Made by a program: the position numbers and the translations under genes | Notes under the pieces: model-generated | Told to the model about the DNA's origin: nothing | What the model saw: only the letters and a program-made list of their open reading frames with translations | The model's database searches: none | Shown here: piece by piece, positions 7,856 through 15,639 of the stretch | Numbering within the stretch: the stretch's first letter is position 1 | Layout of the letters: every line of letters starts with the position of its first letter | Assembly: GCF_003590775.1 (NCBI RefSeq) | Contig: NZ_QYUM01000002.1 | Span: forward strand, 1,488,001-1,552,000 | Direction of reading: 5' to 3' | Length of the DNA stretch: 64,000 bases | Source of the DNA: Sphingomonas cavernae | GTDB lineage: Bacteria > Pseudomonadota > Alphaproteobacteria > Sphingomonadales > Sphingomonadaceae

Positions 7856-9016
7856 ATGAAACAGCGACGGCGGATTTACTACTCGGCGGAACAGCGGGCC
7901 GAAATCTGGGATCGCTGGCGGCGCGGTGAGTCGATGAGTTCGATCGGACGGCGGTTCGAGCGGGAGTCTTCGTCGATCTTCTCGGTGCTGTCGCCATCCG
8001 GCGGCATCCGTCCACCGGAACGAAAACGCCCCAGCCAGGCGTTGCGACTGAGCGAGCGCGAGGAGATTTCCAGAGGGCTCGGAGTAGGCTTGTCGCTGCG
8101 GACCATTGCTATCCGGCTTGGTCGAGCGCCCTCGACCATCAGCCGGGAGGTCGGCCGCAACGGGGGCACGGAATGCTACCGGGCCGTGGCATCGGATCAG
8201 GCGGCATGGGATCGTGCGCGACGCCCGAAGCCATGCAAGCTGGCTTGCCATGCCTCCCTGCGCCGAACAGTATCAGCCAAACTGTGCCGCAAGTGGTCGC
8301 CAGAGCAGATCGCGGGCTGGCTCAAACGCAGATTTCCGGACGAAGAGCAGCATCGCGTGTCACATGAGACGATCTACAAAAGCCTGTTCATTCAGGCCCG
8401 TGGCGTTCTGAAGAAGGAGCTTATCGAACATCTCAGGGCCAAGCGCACCATCCGGCGGTCTCGACATGCCAGCCTGAAGCGAGACGGGCTGGGTCAGGTG
8501 AAGAACGCCATATCGATAAGCGAGCGCCCCGCGTCTGTCGAAGATCGCGCAGTTCCGGGGCACTGGGAAGGCGACCTGCTGGCCGGATCATGCAACAGCT
8601 ACATCGCTACGCTCGTCGAGCGCCAGTCGCGCTATGTGATCCTCGTCAAGGTCGCGAACAAGGATACCAACAGCGTCGTCTCAGCCCTGATCAAGCAGGC
8701 GCGCAAATTGCCGCGCGAACTCTATCAGTCGCTGACCTGGGACCGTGGCAAGGAGCTTGCAGACCATCAGCGCTTCACGCTGGCAACCGACGTCGATGTG
8801 TATTTCTGCGATCCGAGGAGCCCTTGGCAGCGAGGCACCAATGAAAACACCAACCGCCTGCTACGCCAGTATCTCCCAAAGGGCATCGACTTATCCGCCT
8901 TCAGCCAGCTTCAGCTAAGCGCCATCGCGCGCCAGCTCAACGAACGACCGAGAAAGACATTGCTCTTTCAGACCCCGGCTGAGAAGTTCGAGGAGTGTGT
9001 TGCGCTGACCCGTTGA
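7856..9016 (+). CDS. IS30-family transposase
   Basis: A 386-residue transposase. The N-terminal helix-turn-helix (SMSSIGRRFERESSSIFSVL, and a second at SLRTIAIRLGRAPSTISREV) binds the ends. The C-terminal DDE domain shows the D of GHWEGDLLAG, the D of LTWDRGKELADHQRF and the E of NENTNRLLRQYLPKG. The ATG at 7856 fits the family start MKQRRRIYYSAEQRAEIW; the frame is open further upstream into the terminal repeat. The stop lies in the first right-end inverted repeat. The gene is intact, so the element may be active. Confidence 0.95.
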   Translation: MKQRRRIYYSAEQRAEIWDRWRRGESMSSIGRRFERESSSIFSVLSPSGGIRPPERKRPSQALRLSEREEISRGLGVGLSLRTIAIRLGRAPSTISREVGRNGGTECYRAVASDQAAWDRARRPKPCKLACHASLRRTVSAKLCRKWSPEQIAGWLKRRFPDEEQHRVSHETIYKSLFIQARGVLKKELIEHLRAKRTIRRSRHASLKRDGLGQVKNAISISERPASVEDRAVPGHWEGDLLAGSCNSYIATLVERQSRYVILVKVANKDTNSVVSALIKQARKLPRELYQSLTWDRGKELADHQRFTLATDVDVYFCDPRSPWQRGTNENTNRLLRQYLPKGIDLSAFSQLQLSAIARQLNERPRKTLLFQTPAEKFEECVALTR

Positions 9017-9090
9017 ACCCACCACATTGCTCTTTCAGACCCCGGCTGAGAAGTTCGAGGAGTGTGTTGCGCTGACCCGTTGAACCCACC
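8957..9090 (+). repeat. 67-bp tandem duplication of IS30 right end
   Basis: Two identical 67-base units run head to tail, 8957-9023 and 9024-9090. Each contains the end of the transposase gene region (TTTCAGACCCCGGCTGAGAA) and a full right terminal repeat. The match continues two bases past the second copy. The second copy is untranslated. Confidence 0.95.
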
Positions 9091-9247
9091 ACCCATAGTC
9101 GACATCCCCAACGGGGCGCGCCGATCGACCCTATCGATCACAGACAGCGAAAATTATTGCACCGCATCAGGAAATTGCGTGCGACTTTTCCGTCGCTTGA
9201 TCGTTATGTTTGCGACTCGAATTTCCAATCCCGCAACGGAGGACATA

Positions 9248-9748
9248 ATGGCCAAGGGTGGCAAGGAAAAGCTCAAGACGCCGACCGATCTCGGCAGCAA
9301 TGCGACGAAGAGCGTCGCGGATGCCTTGAACGGTATCCTCGCCGACAGCTATGCGCTCTACCTCAAGACCAAGAATTTCCACTGGCACGTATCGGGCCCG
9401 CATTTCCGCGATTACCACCTGATGCTCGACGATCAGGCGACCCAGATCCTTGGCACTACCGACCAGATCGCCGAGCGTGTGCGCAAGACGGGCAACACCA
9501 CGCTGCGCTCGATCGGAGATATCGCGCGCCGCCAGACGATCAGGGACAATGACGCCGAGTTCGTCTCGGCGACCGCAATGCTTTCCGAACTGCGCGAGGA
9601 CAATCTGAAGCTCGTCGAGAAATTCCACGAAGCCAAGGACATCGTCGACGCGGCCAAGGACAACGCCACCTCGGGCATCCTCGACGAATGGACCGATCTT
9701 GCCGAGGAGCGAGCGTGGTTTCTCTTCGAGGCAAGCCGCACCGCTTGA
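9248..9748 (+). CDS. dps: Dps family DNA-binding ferritin-like protein
   Basis: A 166-residue protein. The Dps ferroxidase signature is present in KTKNFHWHVSGPHFRDYHLM followed by LDDQATQI, with the two histidines and the downstream acidic residues that bind iron between subunits. The lysine-rich N terminus (MAKGGKEKLKTP) is suited to DNA binding. Dps forms a 12-subunit shell that stores iron, consumes peroxide and protects DNA. The ATG at 9248 has GGAGG eight bases upstream. It stands alone between the IS30 element and a manganese riboswitch. Confidence 0.92.
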   Translation: MAKGGKEKLKTPTDLGSNATKSVADALNGILADSYALYLKTKNFHWHVSGPHFRDYHLMLDDQATQILGTTDQIAERVRKTGNTTLRSIGDIARRQTIRDNDAEFVSATAMLSELREDNLKLVEKFHEAKDIVDAAKDNATSGILDEWTDLAEERAWFLFEASRTA

Positions 9749-9771
9749 CCCCATTCCAGCGATGACATAGG

Positions 9772-9898
9772 GGCTCCCCGTCACCCGGGGAGTAGCCCGC
9801 CGCGCGCATGTCGTGCGGAGATCGCGTCAACATACTTGGTCGAGAGATCATGGTGCGATCAGGATCGGTTCCGGCCGATCCAGGCAAGACCGATGACG
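9772..9898 (+). promoter_or_regulatory. yybP-ykoY (Mn2+) riboswitch
   Basis: The leader carries the conserved blocks of this class: CCCGGGGAGTAGCCCGC near 9784-9800, CGCGTCAACATACTTGG at 9824-9839, and GGCAAGACCGATGA closing at 9883-9896. Between them is a hairpin at about 9861-9882. The class binds Mn2+ (with Mg2+) and typically controls Mn2+ exporters. The next gene is a GDT1 transporter, a known partner of this riboswitch. Boundaries are approximate. Confidence 0.88.
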
Positions 9899-9901
9899 CC
9901 T

Positions 9902-9930
9902 GAACTCCTGCTTTGCCGGGCAGGGGGTTC
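9902..9930 (+). promoter_or_regulatory. Hairpin hiding the ribosome-binding site of the riboswitch-controlled gene
   Basis: GAACTCCTGC (9902-9911) can pair with GCAGGGGGTTC (9920-9930) with one bulged G. The right arm contains the AGGGGG ribosome-binding site and ends directly at the ATG at 9931. This looks like the expression platform of the upstream riboswitch, acting on translation. Confidence 0.65.
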
Positions 9931-10542
9931 ATGGCGTCGTTGGTTCAAGCCTTTGCCCGGCCGGAATTCACGATCATGGAAATCCTGCTGTCTTCAACGC
10001 TGCTCGTTGCGCTCGCCGAAATCGGCGACAAGACGATGCTGCTCGCCATCGTGCTCGCCTGCCGCTTCAAACAGCCGCTGCCAATCATCGCGGGCATCTT
10101 CGCCGCCACCATAGTCAATCACGCGCTTGCCGCCTGGGCGGGCGCGGGCATTGCGGGGCTGCTCGATGGCTACTGGTTTCGCCTCGCGGTTGCGCTCGGC
10201 TTCCTCGCCATGGCGGCGTGGACGCTGGTGCCCGACAGTCTCGATGAAGAAGAGAACGGCGCTACGGGGCGCTTTGGCGCGTTCCTCACTACCACCGTCG
10301 CCTTCTTCCTCGCCGAAATGGGCGACAAGACGCAGGTCGCGACCGTGGCGCTTGGCGCGCAATATCAGGCGGTGGGGCTGGTCGCTGCCGGAACCACCGC
10401 AGGCATGATGGTCGCGAATGTCCCCGCGGTATTTCTCGGTGATCGGATCACGCGCATCGTGCCGATGAAGGCGGTCCGCATCGGTGCGGCGCTTGTCTTC
10501 GCGGCGATCGGCATCTGGGCGCTGGTCGCACTGTTCGCCTGA
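9931..10542 (+). CDS. TMEM165/GDT1 family Mn2+ exporter (copy 2), riboswitch-controlled
   Basis: A 203-residue membrane protein with the paired motifs E30-IGDKTM and E129-MGDKTQ in two hydrophobic halves separated by an acidic loop (PDSLDEEENG). The first motif ends in M instead of Q. The ATG at 9931 is chosen because AGGGGG lies seven bases upstream, inside the hairpin following the riboswitch; a second ATG is at 9976. The riboswitch makes export of excess manganese the most likely role. The neighbour dps is also a metal/oxidative stress gene. Confidence 0.9.
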   Translation: MASLVQAFARPEFTIMEILLSSTLLVALAEIGDKTMLLAIVLACRFKQPLPIIAGIFAATIVNHALAAWAGAGIAGLLDGYWFRLAVALGFLAMAAWTLVPDSLDEEENGATGRFGAFLTTTVAFFLAEMGDKTQVATVALGAQYQAVGLVAAGTTAGMMVANVPAVFLGDRITRIVPMKAVRIGAALVFAAIGIWALVALFA

Positions 10543-10596
10543 CGGAACATTCGCACAGCGCTGCCGGTTCTTTCTCCAGCTATGAAGGAGGTTCCT

Positions 10597-10770
10597 ATGT
10601 TGCGTTGGGCACTCATTTTCCTTGTCGCCGGCCTCGTGCTGGCGGTGCTGGGCTTTGGCGGCATCGGTGGTGCGTTCGTCGAGATCGCCAAGATCCTGTT
10701 CTTCGTCGCGATCGCGGTGTTCGTCGTCTTGCTGGTGCTGGGCGCGATGGCGGGCAGACGCGTGCGATAA
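10597..10770 (+). CDS. DUF1328 small membrane protein
   Basis: A 57-residue, almost entirely hydrophobic protein starting [20 protein letters not shown], with two membrane segments. This matches the UPF0391/DUF1328 family (YtjA-like), which is common in proteobacteria and has no established function. The ATG at 10597 is preferred over the one at 10582, because the latter contains the AAGGAGG ribosome-binding site itself. Confidence 0.9.
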   Translation: MLRWALIFLVAGLVLAVLGFGGIGGAFVEIAKILFFVAIAVFVVLLVLGAMAGRRVR

Positions 10771-10779
10771 CGCTGCAAT

Positions 10780-11613
10780 TCAGCGCGCGTCCGGCCCGAT
10801 CGTTATCAGCCACAGATCGGGCCGTACGCCGTATCGCAGCGGCAGAATGCTGGTCCCCAGTCCCGCGCTTACTATCACGCGTTGCCCGTGATCGACGATC
10901 AGCCCGCAGGCGAAGCGCTCGCCATAGCGCGATGCTGTTGCAAACCGTCCGATCAGCGGCAGGCTGATTTGCCCGCAATGCGTATGGCCGGCGAGCACGA
11001 CGCTGACCGGGCGCGTCAGGGCCGGAACGATATCGGGGCTGTGGCTCAGGATGATGGGTATCCCCGCCAGCGCATCCATCGCCGCAGTCGTCCTGGTCAC
11101 GTCGGCGTGCCCGGTGAAGCTGTCATCGACGCCTCCGATGACGAGCGGGCCGCGTCGGATCGCGTTGTTGACCAGCAGCGTGACCCCCGCCTCGGGCACC
11201 GCCCTGTGAAAGGCTTCGCTGTTGCGCCAGTGATCATGGTTGCCGAGTACCGCGACGATTCCAAGCGGCGCCTTCAGGCTTTTAAGCGGATCCACCGCTT
11301 CGGCGGCACTATAGCGCCGCGTGGCGAAGGCCTTGTCGCTCACCATATCCCCCGCGATCAGCACGATATCGGGCTTGAGCGCATTGATCTGGCTCACGAT
11401 CCGCGCCAGCCGGGCAGGCGGCATATCGGGCCCGGCCACGTGCAGGTCGCTGATCAGCACCGCGCGAACGGGGGCAGTATCTTCGGGCCAGTTGGAGACG
11501 GGGACCGTCGCCATTCTGACCACGGGATCGCTTGTCGCATTGCGATAGCCGAGCGCGACGATCGCAATCCCGATAACCGACAGGGCTAACGCGACATATC
11601 CGAGACGCTTCAT
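10780..11613 (-). CDS. Metallophosphoesterase, membrane-anchored
   Basis: A 277-residue calcineurin-like phosphoesterase of the YkuE/YaeI type. It has an N-terminal membrane anchor (MKRLGYVALALSVIGIAIVA), then motifs SDLHVAG, GDMVSD, GNHDHW, LSHSP and GHTHCGQ, all with intact metal ligands. YaeI-like proteins act on lipid-linked phosphodiesters; the substrate here is unknown. The ATG at 11613 is preferred over an upstream in-frame start because it leads straight into the anchor. It is divergent from the DNA ligase gene, 49 bases apart. Confidence 0.88.
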   Translation of the reverse strand: MKRLGYVALALSVIGIAIVALGYRNATSDPVVRMATVPVSNWPEDTAPVRAVLISDLHVAGPDMPPARLARIVSQINALKPDIVLIAGDMVSDKAFATRRYSAAEAVDPLKSLKAPLGIVAVLGNHDHWRNSEAFHRAVPEAGVTLLVNNAIRRGPLVIGGVDDSFTGHADVTRTTAAMDALAGIPIILSHSPDIVPALTRPVSVVLAGHTHCGQISLPLIGRFATASRYGERFACGLIVDHGQRVIVSAGLGTSILPLRYGVRPDLWLITIGPDAR

Positions 11614-11662
11614 GGCGGCCGGTCTAGCCGGGCCGGGCGCGATGCGCCATGCTCGCGCCGCC

Positions 11663-13255
11663 ATGCACGCCTTTGCCGCGCTTCTCGATCGCCTGATCTA
11701 TACGCGTTCGCGTAACGCGAAGCTTCGGCTGATCGCCGACTATCTGAAAGCAACCCCCGATCCCGATCGCGGCTGGGCGATGGCCGCGCTCACCGGCGCG
11801 CTCGATCTCCCCGCGGTCAAGCCCGCGATAATCCGCGCTATAGTCGACGAGCGCGTCGATCCCGTGCTCTTTCGATTGAGCCGTGACTATGTCGGTGACA
11901 CCGCCGAGACCGTTTCGCTGATCTGGCCCGACCCGCCCGCGCCGCCGCAGGGCGACGTCGATCTCGGCCTGTCGGGCATCATCGAAAGACTGGCGACGCT
12001 GTCGCGTTCCGACGCGCCCGGGGTGCTCGCGGACCTGCTCGACCGGTTGGCGCCCGAGGAGCGTTTCGCGCTGCTCAAGATGGCGACGGGCGCGCTCAGG
12101 ATCGGCGTTTCGGCGCGGCTCGCCAAGACCGCGCTCGCGCAGGGCTTCGGGCTCGATGTTGAGGCGGTCGAGGAGGTCTGGCACGGATTAAAGCCGCCCT
12201 ATGACGCGCTCTTTGCATGGGCCGAGGGGCGGGGCGATCAGCCCAGCGCCGCCGATCTTCCCGTCTTCCGCCCCTTCATGCTTGCGCATCCGCTCGAGGA
12301 TGAGCAGGTGTCGATGGACGATTTCGCGGCCGAGTGGAAATGGGATGGTATCCGCGTCCAGCTCGTCCATGTCGCGGGACAGACGCGGCTCTACAGCCGC
12401 ACGGGCGACGACATCACCCACAGCTTTCCCGAGGTCGCGGCCGCCTTTGTTCACGCGGGCGTGCTCGACGGCGAACTGCTCGTGCGCGGCGAGGCGCAGG
12501 CGGGCGGGCTGGATGTGGCGGGCGCGGCGAGCTTCAACGCGCTCCAGCAAAGGCTCGGGCGCAAGGCGGTGTCGGCGAAAATGCTCGCCGATTATCCCGC
12601 CTTTGTCCGTCTTTACGACATATTGTTCGACGGCGCGGAAGATGTCCGCGCGCTGGGCTGGCATGAGCGCCGCGCGCGTCTGGAGGGGTTCATGCCCCGG
12701 CTTGATCCCGAACGCTTCGACCTGTCCGCGCTGATTGCCGCCGAGAGCTTCACCGCGCTCGAGGAACTGCGCGCGGGCGCGCGCGACGCCGCGATCGAGG
12801 GAGTGATGCTCAAGCGCCGCGACAGCCCCTATGTCACCGGCCGCCGCGTCGGGCTGTGGTATAAGTGGAAGCGCGACCCGCTCGTCGCCGATTGCGTGCT
12901 GATGTATGCGCAGCGCGGCTCGGGCAAGCGATCGAGCTTCTATTCGGACTTCACCTTCGGCTGCTGGACTGAAAGCGGCGAGCTGCTTCCCGTCGGCAAG
13001 GCCTATTTCGGCTTTACTGACGAGGAATTGAAATGGCTCGACCGCTTCGTGCGCGGCCATACCCTCAACCGCTTCGGTCCCGTGCGTGAGGTGGAAAAGA
13101 CGCTCGTCCTCGAAGTTGCCTTCGATTCGATTCATGAAAGCCGCCGCCACAAGTCGGGGCTCGCGATGCGCTTTCCGCGCATCGCGCGCATCCGCACCGA
13201 CAAGCCTGCCGCTGAGGCCGACCGGATCGAGACGCTGCGCCGGATGGTGAGCTGA
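11663..13255 (+). CDS. ATP-dependent DNA ligase
   Basis: A 530-residue ligase. An N-terminal DNA-binding domain (MHAFAALLDRLIYTRSRNAK) is followed by the adenylation domain with motif I EWKWDGIRVQL, whose lysine receives AMP. Motif III-like DGELLV, motif IV EGVMLKRRD, motif V YKWKRDP and a C-terminal OB fold come next. ATP-dependent ligases of this type are accessory to the NAD-dependent LigA in bacteria. They are often encoded with a ligase-associated exonuclease and helicase, but neither is adjacent here. The start at 11663 fits the family N terminus; frames upstream are open. Confidence 0.92.
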   Translation: MHAFAALLDRLIYTRSRNAKLRLIADYLKATPDPDRGWAMAALTGALDLPAVKPAIIRAIVDERVDPVLFRLSRDYVGDTAETVSLIWPDPPAPPQGDVDLGLSGIIERLATLSRSDAPGVLADLLDRLAPEERFALLKMATGALRIGVSARLAKTALAQGFGLDVEAVEEVWHGLKPPYDALFAWAEGRGDQPSAADLPVFRPFMLAHPLEDEQVSMDDFAAEWKWDGIRVQLVHVAGQTRLYSRTGDDITHSFPEVAAAFVHAGVLDGELLVRGEAQAGGLDVAGAASFNALQQRLGRKAVSAKMLADYPAFVRLYDILFDGAEDVRALGWHERRARLEGFMPRLDPERFDLSALIAAESFTALEELRAGARDAAIEGVMLKRRDSPYVTGRRVGLWYKWKRDPLVADCVLMYAQRGSGKRSSFYSDFTFGCWTESGELLPVGKAYFGFTDEELKWLDRFVRGHTLNRFGPVREVEKTLVLEVAFDSIHESRRHKSGLAMRFPRIARIRTDKPAAEADRIETLRRMVS

Positions 13256-13328
13256 GGAACAATATTCCAGTGCTCGAGCGGCGCCATATTGCGCTGCGCA
13301 TTGCCGCGCTGAACGAGGTTCAACGAAA

Positions 13329-13362
13329 AAGGCCCGGCCTGCATCGCTGCGGGCCGGGCCTT
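13329..13362 (-). terminator. Rho-independent terminator of the cold-shock gene
   Basis: A perfect 11-bp stem, AAGGCCCGGCC (13329-13339) with GGCCGGGCCTT (13352-13362), around a 12-base loop. Read on the minus strand it runs into five T residues, 22 bases past the end of the cold-shock gene. Confidence 0.88.
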
Positions 13363-13384
13363 GATTCGGTCGCTGTGAAGCGCC

Positions 13385-14179
13385 TCAGTCCTGCTTGGGG
13401 ACGAGGTTCACCGCGGCATATTTGCCGCGACGATCGACTTCGATATCGAACTCGAGACGGTCGCCCTCGTTCAGGCTGCCCATCCCGGCGCGTTCTACCG
13501 CCGAGATGTGCACGAACGCGTCGGGCTGGCCGTCGTCGCGCTGAATGAAGCCGAAGCCCTTCATCGCGTTGAAGAACTTGACGGTGCCCGTCGCCTTCTC
13601 GCCGGTGAGCTGGCGCTGGGGGCCGCCCATGCCGCCGCCGGCACCACCGCGTGGTGCGTCGCGGTCGCGCGGAGGACCACGGTCCTCAACGGGAAGCGGC
13701 TCGCCCTCGATCTTCAGGTCGGTCGCCGAAACGCGTCCGCCACGGTCCACCAGCGTGAACTCGAGCGGCTGCCCTTCGGCAAGCCCCGTCAGGCCCGCCT
13801 GCTCGACCGCAGAGATGTGCACGAACACATCTTCGCCGCCATCGTCGCGAACGACGAAGCCGAAACCTTTCTGGCTGTTGAAAAATTTGACGACGCCCTT
13901 GCCTTCGCCGACGACCTGTGCGGGCATGCCGCCGCCACGGGGAGCACCGAAGCCTCCACCGCCGCCGCCACCGCCGCGGGGCGCGCCGAAGCCGCCACCG
14001 CCACCGCCGCCGAATCGGTCACCGCCGCCGCCGAAACCGCCGCGGTCTCCACCGAAACCGCCGCCGAACCGGCTGCCGCCCCTGTCCTCAAATCCGCCGA
14101 AACTCTCGTCGCCGAAACCGTCGCGCTTGTCTCTGCCACGCCCACCGCGCTCACCGCGGCGTCCTCTGTCGAAACTCAT
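13385..14179 (-). CDS. RGG/glycine-rich double cold-shock domain protein
   Basis: A 264-residue protein. Residues 1-84 are Arg/Gly-rich low complexity with RGG repeats. Cold-shock domain 1 is at about 92-158 and domain 2 at about 198-262. Both domains carry the RNA-binding motifs (KFFNSQKGFGFV, DVFVHIS; KFFNAMKGFGFI, DAFVHIS). The linker between them also holds RG repeats. It probably acts as an RNA chaperone binding single-stranded RNA or DNA. An internal ATG at codon 85 (13927) would give a protein lacking the RGG tail. Single-domain CspA forms are about 70 residues, so this is a long variant. It is transcribed alone with a strong terminator. Confidence 0.9.
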   Translation of the reverse strand: MSFDRGRRGERGGRGRDKRDGFGDESFGGFEDRGGSRFGGGFGGDRGGFGGGGDRFGGGGGGGFGAPRGGGGGGGGFGAPRGGGMPAQVVGEGKGVVKFFNSQKGFGFVVRDDGGEDVFVHISAVEQAGLTGLAEGQPLEFTLVDRGGRVSATDLKIEGEPLPVEDRGPPRDRDAPRGGAGGGMGGPQRQLTGEKATGTVKFFNAMKGFGFIQRDDGQPDAFVHISAVERAGMGSLNEGDRLEFDIEVDRRGKYAAVNLVPKQD

Positions 14180-14351
14180 GCCCTGTTAGTCTTTCCCGGT
14201 CGCCCAAAATTCATCTCAGAACCTGCACACCGGGCGATGGGCACAGATACTTCGGCTGGAAAACAATACCGGCCAGTGATTCGTCATAACCGAATTTCTT
14301 CACCCCTGCGACATATTTCATCAGCGTGCGCCGCAATTTGGATAAATGCCT

Positions 14352-14720
14352 TCAGAACAGCAAAGTTGCGGGATCGGCCAGGGGCTCGCGTTTCTGTGCC
14401 TTCACCAGCGAAACCACCGATCGCACCGCCACCCACAGCGTGACCGCGAACAGGATGGCGAATCCGACGAGCACGATTGTCAGCACAACGCCCACCGCGC
14501 CCGCGGCGAGCGCTAGCCAGAAAGTGCGAATCAGGTAGCGATAATGGCTTTGCCCCCAGGCCTCGCCGGGTTCGTTTGCCCAGATATGGGCGAGCACGAT
14601 CCCAATCACCGCGGTGATGCCCGTGATGAAGCTTGCAAGGTAGAGCAGCGCGATGATCGTTGGTCGATTGAAGTCGAATCCCGTTACGGGCCGGTCTGTG
14701 GATCTGGAGGGATCGTTCAT
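14352..14720 (-). CDS. DUF4870-like membrane protein
   Basis: A 122-residue protein with three hydrophobic segments (PTIIALLYLASFITGITAVI, about 70-95 and 90-107) and the internal SHYRYLIRTFW, which is typical of the DUF4870/Tic20-like small membrane proteins. Function is unknown. The start ATG at 14720 is the only good in-frame start downstream of the divergent terC gene. It is separated from that gene by 72 bases and is likely a single-gene unit. Confidence 0.75.
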   Translation of the reverse strand: MNDPSRSTDRPVTGFDFNRPTIIALLYLASFITGITAVIGIVLAHIWANEPGEAWGQSHYRYLIRTFWLALAAGAVGVVLTIVLVGFAILFAVTLWVAVRSVVSLVKAQKREPLADPATLLF

Positions 14721-14792
14721 TTGCAGATCTCCGGCGAATCGTGCGCTATGAGCAGCTTGCGGCTTTTGCGTCGCTGGGGCAAATGAGCCGCC

Positions 14793-15608
14793 ATGACCGA
14801 TCTCCTGACGCTTTTCTCCGACCCGGCCGTCCTGGCTGCGCTTGTCACGCTCATCGTCATGGAGGTCGTGCTCGGCATCGACAATCTCATCTTCATTTCG
14901 ATCCTGTCGAACAAGCTGCCCGAACATCAGCGACAAAAGGCGCGCCGCGTCGGCATCGCACTTGCCCTCATCATGCGGCTCGCACTGCTCTCGATGATCT
15001 CGTGGATCGTCGGGCTCACCGCGCCGGTCTTCGATCTCGGCATCGTCGGTCCGCCGGGCGCGCACGGCGAACCCGCCTTCGAAACACAATTCTCGTGGCG
15101 CGACCTTATCCTGATCGCGGGCGGCCTCTTCCTGCTGTGGAAAGCGACCAAGGAGATCCACCACGCAATGGATCCGGTGCCGAGCGACCATGATATCCTC
15201 GACAAGGAAGCGACCGCCGCACTCAACTTTGGCGGCGCGATCGTCCAGATCCTGCTGCTCGACATGGTCTTCTCGGTCGATTCGATCCTGACCGCGGTGG
15301 GCATGACCGATCATCTGCCCGTGATGGTGATCGCGGTCGTTGTCGCGGTGCTCGTGATGCTGCTCGCCGCCGACCCGCTTGCCAACTTCATCAACCGCAA
15401 CCCCACCGTCGTCATGCTCGCGCTCGGCTTTCTCCTGATGATCGGCGCGGTGCTGATCGCAGACGGCTTCGGCGTGCACGTGCCCAAGGGCTATATCTAT
15501 GCGGCAATGGCCTTTTCCGCGCTCGTGGAGACGCTCAACATCTTCTCGCGGCGCGCGCACGCGAGAAAGCGCGCGGCCACCGCACAGATGGGCGAAGGGG
15601 GAGATTGA
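14793..15608 (+). CDS. TerC family integral membrane protein
   Basis: A 271-residue TerC-family protein with seven or more membrane segments. The conserved acidic intramembrane residues are in [12 protein letters not shown] and [15 protein letters not shown]. Members are linked to tellurite resistance and more broadly to metal (Mn2+) export and metalation of exported proteins. It begins 72 bases from the divergent DUF4870-like gene and is followed 31 bases on by RNase D. With two GDT1 proteins it is a third candidate manganese/cation efflux protein in the window. Confidence 0.9.
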   Translation: MTDLLTLFSDPAVLAALVTLIVMEVVLGIDNLIFISILSNKLPEHQRQKARRVGIALALIMRLALLSMISWIVGLTAPVFDLGIVGPPGAHGEPAFETQFSWRDLILIAGGLFLLWKATKEIHHAMDPVPSDHDILDKEATAALNFGGAIVQILLLDMVFSVDSILTAVGMTDHLPVMVIAVVVAVLVMLLAADPLANFINRNPTVVMLALGFLLMIGAVLIADGFGVHVPKGYIYAAMAFSALVETLNIFSRRAHARKRAATAQMGEGGD

Positions 15609-15639
15609 GCGCAGGCCGCGAAAGGCGTAAGGCGCGGGG

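Larger units (their letters stand above)
7798..9090 (+). mobile_element. IS30-family insertion sequence with duplicated right end
   Basis: The left terminal repeat GGTGGGTTCAACGGGTCAGC begins at 7798 and the match runs 27 bases to 7824. An exact inverse copy ends at 9023, and a second inverse copy ends at 9090, because the last 67 bases are tandemly repeated (8957-9023 and 9024-9090). The element carries one IS30-type transposase. The left flank ACA matches the three bases after the first right end, but those bases are also the start of the second repeat unit, so the target duplication is unresolved. Confidence 0.9.

Noticed and set aside
13508-14443. Long Ala/Thr-rich plus-strand open frame opposite the cold-shock gene
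   Set aside because: It is the antisense reading of the glycine-rich RGG region; the minus-strand frame has two clear cold-shock domains and a terminator.
14721-15560. Large minus-strand frame running from the DUF4870-like gene through terC
   Set aside because: Its upstream part is antisense to terC; only the last 122 codons have membrane-protein character and a proper start.
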